Shown here one piece after another: positions 12,393 through 17,071 of a stretch of DNA of 17,071 bases. Where the stretch lies: the NCBI GenBank assembly GCA_028711675.1, contig JAQTRT010000027.1, positions 1 to 17,071 on the forward strand. Direction: 5' to 3'. The translations under genes were made by a program, and so were the position numbers. The stretch's first letter is position 1. Every line of letters starts with the position of its first letter. Source of the stretch: a bacterium. Its GTDB lineage: Bacteria > Spirochaetota > JAHITG01. The notes under the pieces were generated by a model. The model was not told where the DNA came from. It did not search any database and worked only from the letters and a program-made list of their open reading frames with translations.

Positions 12393-15300
12393 TTATTTAT
12401 CCAGTATTACGATGGTCTTGGTCTTTTTCAGGGACTTGGAGCCGTCATTGATCTCAATGGCTATGAGGTACATGCTGTTGGGGACTGTTTTGGCTTTCAG
12501 GTTCTTGCCGTCCCAGAATACAATGTTCTGGCCGGCCTGGCCTTGCGCATCTTCAGTAACCACATCCACCAGTTTACCGGCCATATTGTAAACCCTGATG
12601 CTGTACTTGACAGGTTTAGGCAGGCTGAAAGAGAGGCTGGCTGTACCCCATTCCCGCGGATTAAAAACACGCGGCTGGCAGTCGAGCACTATCTTATCGA
12701 GATCACCGCTGTAAGTGTTTTTATCCTCCACCAGGGCTATAATATTGAACTCCTTGATCACTCCGTAGATCTCATTTTGAACCATATTCAGGCTCCCGCC
12801 TATCCTGGTCCAAAGGCCGTCCTTACAGGAATAAAGGGAAAACCTGCTTTCATCCAGAAGAGCCGTATCAGCATCCGAATATTTTAAAGTAACGGTAACA
12901 GACTTTTTCAGGACCAGCGCGTTTGGTGAAAGCTGGTACACCTGGCTGTTCAGCAGGGTCAGGTTAGGCGCGGACAGGAGCGGGATATCCGTGCCTGATA
13001 ATTTATTGATCCGCACCACAATGTCCCCGGACAGGGCATAGGGCGGTATCATGAGCCCGACATTATTATCCGGGGTCTGTACCCTGCCTCCCATCCGGCT
13101 GATGGTCTGGGCTGTTTTAAACGACCATTGGCTTGACGCGCCCAGGGTCCTACCGCCGAAATCCTGGATCAGGCCGGAAACAGACACCTGATAAAGGGCG
13201 TTCTCCTGTAAAGCTGCTGCTGGTTTGAGCAGTACTTCATTATTATATACGGAGTAAGTGATTTCACATTCTGTTTTCCGGCCCCGGCTGTCGGAGAGAT
13301 AGATATAATCCGCGTTCAGCATATCCTGGTTCATCCGTTTATTGAACTTTATCCTTATCGTGCTGGAAGGATCGACAAAGGTCTCGTCATCGGCAGGACT
13401 GGCCCAGAGCACGGCCGGCTGCAGTATATCTTCCGTGACGAAGTACCAGGTATAGTCCCCGTAACTGCCCAGGATGGTCTTATTGAAACTGGCGATATAA
13501 TACGTAGTGGGCTGGAGCGCTGCGGTGGGAGCATAGGTGAATCTGGACAGGCCGGTATTGTAGCTGCAGGTGCCGGACACGACGTTGCCGCTGATGTCTT
13601 TCAGCGTGAAGTAATTATTGAAGTTATTGCTCATGGGCGGCAGGGAAAACAGGGCCGTGACATTCGTGGAGATCTTTATGTCGCGGCTGCCCCAGGCAGG
13701 GGAAACAGAGCTGATGGAAGCGCTGAGATCCACCGCGGTCCGGAACTGCCAGATGTAATCGCCCGGCATGGAAAGGCCGTTAACAGCCTTGAACAGTTCG
13801 CTCACGATGACCGTATAATACCTGTGGCTTTCCAGATAACCGTCGGGATTGAAGGTCAGGGTCTGGGCATAGCTGTTATACGTGATATCCCCCGGGATGG
13901 CGGTACCTGAATCATCAAGGACCTTGATCGTGTCTTTCAGTAATGTGTCGGGATTCATGTACGTGGAGAATTTCACGGCAATGGGCGTATTAAGCGCTGC
14001 ATCCTCCTGTCCGGGTAAAGGATAGACAGCTGTCACGGACGGCGCTCCGGATTCAGCTTTATCCAGGAACAGGTTATTGACCGAATAGGTATTGGTAAAT
14101 CCCCTGATATCCCAGGCCGTTAAAGTAAGGGAATAAGTACCGCTGGCCAGGGAGGATGTATCCCAGTCGGCCAGTTTCTGGAAAGGCGGTCTGTTGCCGG
14201 AAGCCTGAATGATCGTACCTGAAGCAGTGCCGCCATACACCAGTTTAAAGCCGGACAGGTCATTGTCATAGGCATATCCCAGGACAGGCACAATTCCGCT
14301 CACCCTTTCATTGGCCGAGGGCGCGGAGATCCGAACGCTGGGCGAGCCGGAGACATTATTTCTGAACTGATTCAGGGAGACCGTATAGGCCTTGGCCGGG
14401 TACAGGAACGGTCCGGCCGCGGTCTTTCCCGCTTTTCCAAATGCCGGACGCAGGATAAAGCGGAGCATGATATTGTTCCCGTCCTCCGCTGTCCAGGCAA
14501 CATTATAAAGGTTGCTGTTACAGGATACATTTTCATACGTTGTATATTTCTTCCACGGGCTGTTGCCGTTCAAACTGTAGTAAAAGTCGATGTTCACTTT
14601 TTCAACAGTGCTGTCATTGAGCACAGGCGTGTTCCGTCCGTTGTAAGCTTCATTATCCATCAGGGTCAATTGGAACGTATACTGCTTCCCCAGGACACTG
14701 AGCAGTTTTATTGACCTGATATAAGCAGGATCATTGGGCAGGGTAAAATGGTTCTTGCCAAGCTCATTGGAATAAAGATAAGTCCTGTATTCCGAGCCAT
14801 TACTGCAGCCTGAGACCAGCAGGTCCAGGTCGCCGTCGTTGTCATAATCACCCGGTGCGATCACGCAATCTGAAACATTTAAAAGACCGGTAGAGACAGG
14901 TTCAAGTACGCCCTTGTTATTGCGGTAGATCATGTTCGTTCGTTTATTGCCGGAGTCGCTTCCTGCTATGCCAAGGTCCAGGTCGCCGTCATTGTCATAA
15001 TCATACCATTTTGCGCTGCATTGTCTGAACTTCCTCAGTCCAATGCCGCTGTCAATGAAATTACCTCCGTAATTATTATACAAATAAGCATGGTTATCCG
15101 AGAAATGATCGCCGATGAATACAAGGTCCGGATCGCCGTCACTGTCATAATCCCCCCAGGCCATCTCGCAGGGAGACATCGCGTAGAGATTGGCATTGAT
15201 ATTAAAAAACCGGCCCTGATCGTTCCGGAGTATATAAGCCCGTAAACCACCATTGGTATAACCGGAAAAAGCAATGTCCAGATCACCGTCATTATCATAA

Positions 15301-16958
15301 TCCACCCAGCTGACAGTACCGTCCTGGAGGCCTGAAAAATTGGTAAGCCTGGTAAAAACACCCGCGTTATTCCGGAATATAAGATTGGTCGATTCACCCA
15401 TGCGAACCCCGCCCATCAGGATAAAATCCAGGTCACCGTCATTATCATAATCCCCCCAGGCTGCTCTGGACGCAAAAACACCGGCAAAGCGTACTTTAAG
15501 GACAAAAGATCCGTTATGATTGCTATAGAGCACACATATGCCTTTTAAACTATTGGTGGTTCCGGTCACCAGCAGGTCCAGGTCATTATCATTATCATAA
15601 TCTCCCCAGGAGACACTTCCGCTGTATATACCCTGAAGATTGGTCCTGTAAACAAGCGTGCCGTTATTGTTCTGATAGATGATATTGGTTTTGCGTTCCG
15701 CCGTGCTTCCGGGCTGGCCGGCCAGGACCAGATCAAGATCGCCGTCATAGTCATAATCCCCCCAGGCTGCAGAACTGTTCTGTAATCCCGGAAGGCTGAC
15801 AGCCGTTTTGCTGAAAATGCAGCCGGTATTGCGGTACAGTTTGATCTGTACACCGCTTGCATATCCTATGGTCACAAGGTCCAGATAACCGTCATTATCA
15901 TAATCGCCCCAGGCCGCGTGACCCGCGGTACTTCCTGTAAGCCCGGCATTGATGTCGGTGAAGACATTGCCTCCCCGGTTCTCGTATATGCGAGTGCTCA
16001 AGGAACCGTGCAGGACCAGGTCCAGATCGCCGTCATTGTCATAATCGCCCCAGGCCGCACAGGCACTGTTGATACCGGGTAATGTAGCGGCTTTAACAAA
16101 AGAATTGCCGGCCTGGTTCAGATAAATGATATTGGTACCGCGGGGATCGTTATAGCCCGCAGTTATCAGATCGAAAAAACCGTCTGCGTTATAATCACCC
16201 CATGCCAGGTTCACAGGGGCCAGGACACTGATCAGATTTGTCCGTTTTATAAAACCGTTATTATTGTTCTTATAGATGATATTGGTCGGCACGCCGTGAC
16301 AACTGCCCATAACAGCCAGGTCCAGGTCTCCGTCATTGTCATAATCCCCCCAGGCCGCGGAACTGTTGCGCACAGGAAGAAGATTCGTCTTTACAATAAA
16401 ACCGGAACCGGTATTCTGGTAGATGACGTTGGTTGCGCCATTCTCATTGGAACCCGTTACCACCAGGTCCAGCCAGCCGTCGCCGTTATAATCGCCCCAG
16501 GCAACACACCCGTAGGCTACACCGACCAGCGGTATCCCACTATCCACAAAACTGCCGGCATCGTTCCTGTATATTCTGGTAAGACTGGAAAAATAACCGA
16601 AGGTTGTATTGCCTGCCAGGACCAGATCGAGGTCGCCGTCATTGTCATAATCCCCCCAGGCCAGGCTGCAGTAATTAACAGCCGGCAGCACGGCATTGAT
16701 ATCAACAAAGCTGCCCTGGTCGTTCCTGTATATCTTACTCATGTTAGCGGCGACAATATAGCCTGATATGGCAAGGTCCAGGTCACCGTCAGCGTCATAA
16801 TCGCCCCAGACAATATTACCGTTATAAGCGGGCGCTACCGCGATATTCACTTCTTCGAATCCGACGGAATAAAGCGGGAACGCGAAGACCGGCAGGACCA
16901 GGACAAAAAAGATCAAAGCCAGCTGTAATTTTATCGGAATATTGGATATCATTTTCAT
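12393..16958 (-). CDS. Giant secreted FG-GAP/VCBS beta-propeller protein with Ig-like, ZU5-like and FlgD-like domains
   Basis: 1521 residues from the ATG at 16958, chosen over an upstream TTG at 16982 because AGAGAGG lies seven bases before it. A Sec signal peptide ends near VFA-FP (26/27). Fourteen repeats of about 48 residues (about 47-731) carry a calcium-loop motif close to AWGDYDNDGDLDLV, then a T/I-Y-x-N strand. A beta-sandwich region with an Ig-like PSVRISAPSANERVSG segment follows. Next come three bacterial Ig-like (Big_5-type) domains, about 972-1077, 1081-1175 and 1176-1283, each with FxxxMN-like and W-x-F motifs. A ZU5-like segment (about 1285-1410; GGRVQ, IPPYALSGD) and a FlgD/T9SS-like Ig module (about 1415-1521; FSLPKPVKYSIRVYNMAGKL) end the chain. 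A surface adhesin, scaffold or ligand-binding protein is the natural inference. No catalytic domain is visible. Confidence 0.9.
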   Translation of the reverse strand: MKMISNIPIKLQLALIFFVLVLPVFAFPLYSVGFEEVNIAVAPAYNGNIVWGDYDADGDLDLAISGYIVAANMSKIYRNDQGSFVDINAVLPAVNYCSLAWGDYDNDGDLDLVLAGNTTFGYFSSLTRIYRNDAGSFVDSGIPLVGVAYGCVAWGDYNGDGWLDLVVTGSNENGATNVIYQNTGSGFIVKTNLLPVRNSSAAWGDYDNDGDLDLAVMGSCHGVPTNIIYKNNNNGFIKRTNLISVLAPVNLAWGDYNADGFFDLITAGYNDPRGTNIIYLNQAGNSFVKAATLPGINSACAAWGDYDNDGDLDLVLHGSLSTRIYENRGGNVFTDINAGLTGSTAGHAAWGDYDNDGYLDLVTIGYASGVQIKLYRNTGCIFSKTAVSLPGLQNSSAAWGDYDYDGDLDLVLAGQPGSTAERKTNIIYQNNNGTLVYRTNLQGIYSGSVSWGDYDNDNDLDLLVTGTTNSLKGICVLYSNHNGSFVLKVRFAGVFASRAAWGDYDNDGDLDFILMGGVRMGESTNLIFRNNAGVFTRLTNFSGLQDGTVSWVDYDNDGDLDIAFSGYTNGGLRAYILRNDQGRFFNINANLYAMSPCEMAWGDYDSDGDPDLVFIGDHFSDNHAYLYNNYGGNFIDSGIGLRKFRQCSAKWYDYDNDGDLDLGIAGSDSGNKRTNMIYRNNKGVLEPVSTGLLNVSDCVIAPGDYDNDGDLDLLVSGCSNGSEYRTYLYSNELGKNHFTLPNDPAYIRSIKLLSVLGKQYTFQLTLMDNEAYNGRNTPVLNDSTVEKVNIDFYYSLNGNSPWKKYTTYENVSCNSNLYNVAWTAEDGNNIMLRFILRPAFGKAGKTAAGPFLYPAKAYTVSLNQFRNNVSGSPSVRISAPSANERVSGIVPVLGYAYDNDLSGFKLVYGGTASGTIIQASGNRPPFQKLADWDTSSLASGTYSLTLTAWDIRGFTNTYSVNNLFLDKAESGAPSVTAVYPLPGQEDAALNTPIAVKFSTYMNPDTLLKDTIKVLDDSGTAIPGDITYNSYAQTLTFNPDGYLESHRYYTVIVSELFKAVNGLSMPGDYIWQFRTAVDLSASISSVSPAWGSRDIKISTNVTALFSLPPMSNNFNNYFTLKDISGNVVSGTCSYNTGLSRFTYAPTAALQPTTYYIASFNKTILGSYGDYTWYFVTEDILQPAVLWASPADDETFVDPSSTIRIKFNKRMNQDMLNADYIYLSDSRGRKTECEITYSVYNNEVLLKPAAALQENALYQVSVSGLIQDFGGRTLGASSQWSFKTAQTISRMGGRVQTPDNNVGLMIPPYALSGDIVVRINKLSGTDIPLLSAPNLTLLNSQVYQLSPNALVLKKSVTVTLKYSDADTALLDESRFSLYSCKDGLWTRIGGSLNMVQNEIYGVIKEFNIIALVEDKNTYSGDLDKIVLDCQPRVFNPREWGTASLSFSLPKPVKYSIRVYNMAGKLVDVVTEDAQGQAGQNIVFWDGKNLKAKTVPNSMYLIAIEINDGSKSLKKTKTIVILDK
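14765..16815 (-). repeat. Fourteen in-frame ~150-bp coding repeats (FG-GAP/VCBS)
   Basis: Inside the giant gene, a conserved word encoding GDYDNDGDLDL recurs every 140-160 bases, read on the + strand as variants of CCGTCATTGTCATAATC. I count 14 copies. Most keep D-x-D-x-D-G-x-x-D, the calcium-binding loop of integrin-like propeller blades. Departures are copy 9 (DNDND for DNDGD), copy 11 (WVDYD), copy 13 (WYDYD) and copy 14 (PGDYD). Copies 3 and 5 have Asn at the third ligand position. Blade sequences between the loops differ widely, so the array is old rather than freshly duplicated. Confidence 0.85.
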
Positions 16959-17033
16959 GTTATTACCTCTCTGCCCGTTCAAAATAACATCGTGAAGACA
17001 CCTTTCCCTGATGTTGTGAATAAAACAATTCGC

Positions 17034-17063
17034 ATTATATTGTCAACTAAAAATATTTGTTAA
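17034..17063 (-). promoter_or_regulatory. Candidate promoter(s) for the giant repeat-protein gene
   Basis: On the - strand TTAACA (17063-17058) is followed after 18 bases by a perfect TATAAT (17039-17034), giving a start near 17027 and a leader of about 70 bases with a Shine-Dalgarno (16972-16966). A perfect TTGACA (17046-17041) lies inside this spacer and could act as an alternative -35, with weaker -10 options (TTATTC, 17023-17018). The surrounding 17010-17071 is AT-rich and otherwise empty. Confidence 0.6.
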
Positions 17064-17071
17064 ATACATTT

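Noticed and set aside
15021..15862. Small ORFs on both strands within the beta-propeller repeats
   Set aside because: They recur with the repeat period and are frame shadows of the giant gene.

Overview
The window looks like chromosomal DNA from a chemotactic, Gram-negative-type bacterium, probably an uncultivated lineage. The support is a methyl-accepting chemotaxis receptor and CheA, an OmpA-like domain, a lipoprotein with a clear lipobox, several Sec signal peptides, and a very large secreted repeat protein ending in a FlgD/T9SS-like Ig module. That last architecture is common in FCB-type and candidate-phylum genomes, but I cannot name a phylum from sequence alone. Base composition looks balanced. 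I see no tRNA, rRNA, CRISPR array, transposase or phage gene, and no gene-free stretch longer than about 190 bases.

Layout. Positions 1-4151 (+) are a chemotaxis operon segment: the tail of an unidentified upstream ORF, a Cache-domain receptor, and a full-length CheA. Positions 4152-4339 hold hairpins and a strong sigma70-type promoter for a small lipoprotein (4340-4801). A divergent sugar-nucleotidyltransferase homologue (4929-5723, +) converges on and overlaps a family 2 glycosyltransferase (5680-6537, -), so this stretch has a polysaccharide flavour. Upstream of the glycosyltransferase on the same strand is a secreted jelly-roll + OmpA-like + TPR protein (6615-7817, -). It is divergent from an ARPP-1/DUF6569-family secreted protein (7958-8965, +), whose reading frame is broken by one in-frame TAG.

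Three tandem 21-bp repeats (8985-9047) then lead into a near-consensus promoter for the DExH helicase HrpB (9096-11621, +). A secreted protein of unknown function (11623-12288, -) converges on hrpB with a single base between them. The right third is one gene (12393-16958, -) for a 1521-residue surface protein: 14 FG-GAP/VCBS beta-propeller repeats, Ig-like domains, a ZU5-like segment and a FlgD-like C-terminus.

Common threads. Apart from CheA and HrpB, most products are predicted to be exported or to act on the cell envelope. Two genes (hrpB and the glycosyltransferase) have -10 boxes only 9-10 bases before their start codons and no Shine-Dalgarno, so they look leaderless. Others (receptor, lipoprotein, ARPP-1 gene, giant repeat protein) have good Shine-Dalgarno sequences. 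The points most worth checking are the amber-split ARPP-1 gene, the phased repeats in front of hrpB, the leaderless starts, and the degenerate OmpA-like and nucleotidyltransferase active sites.
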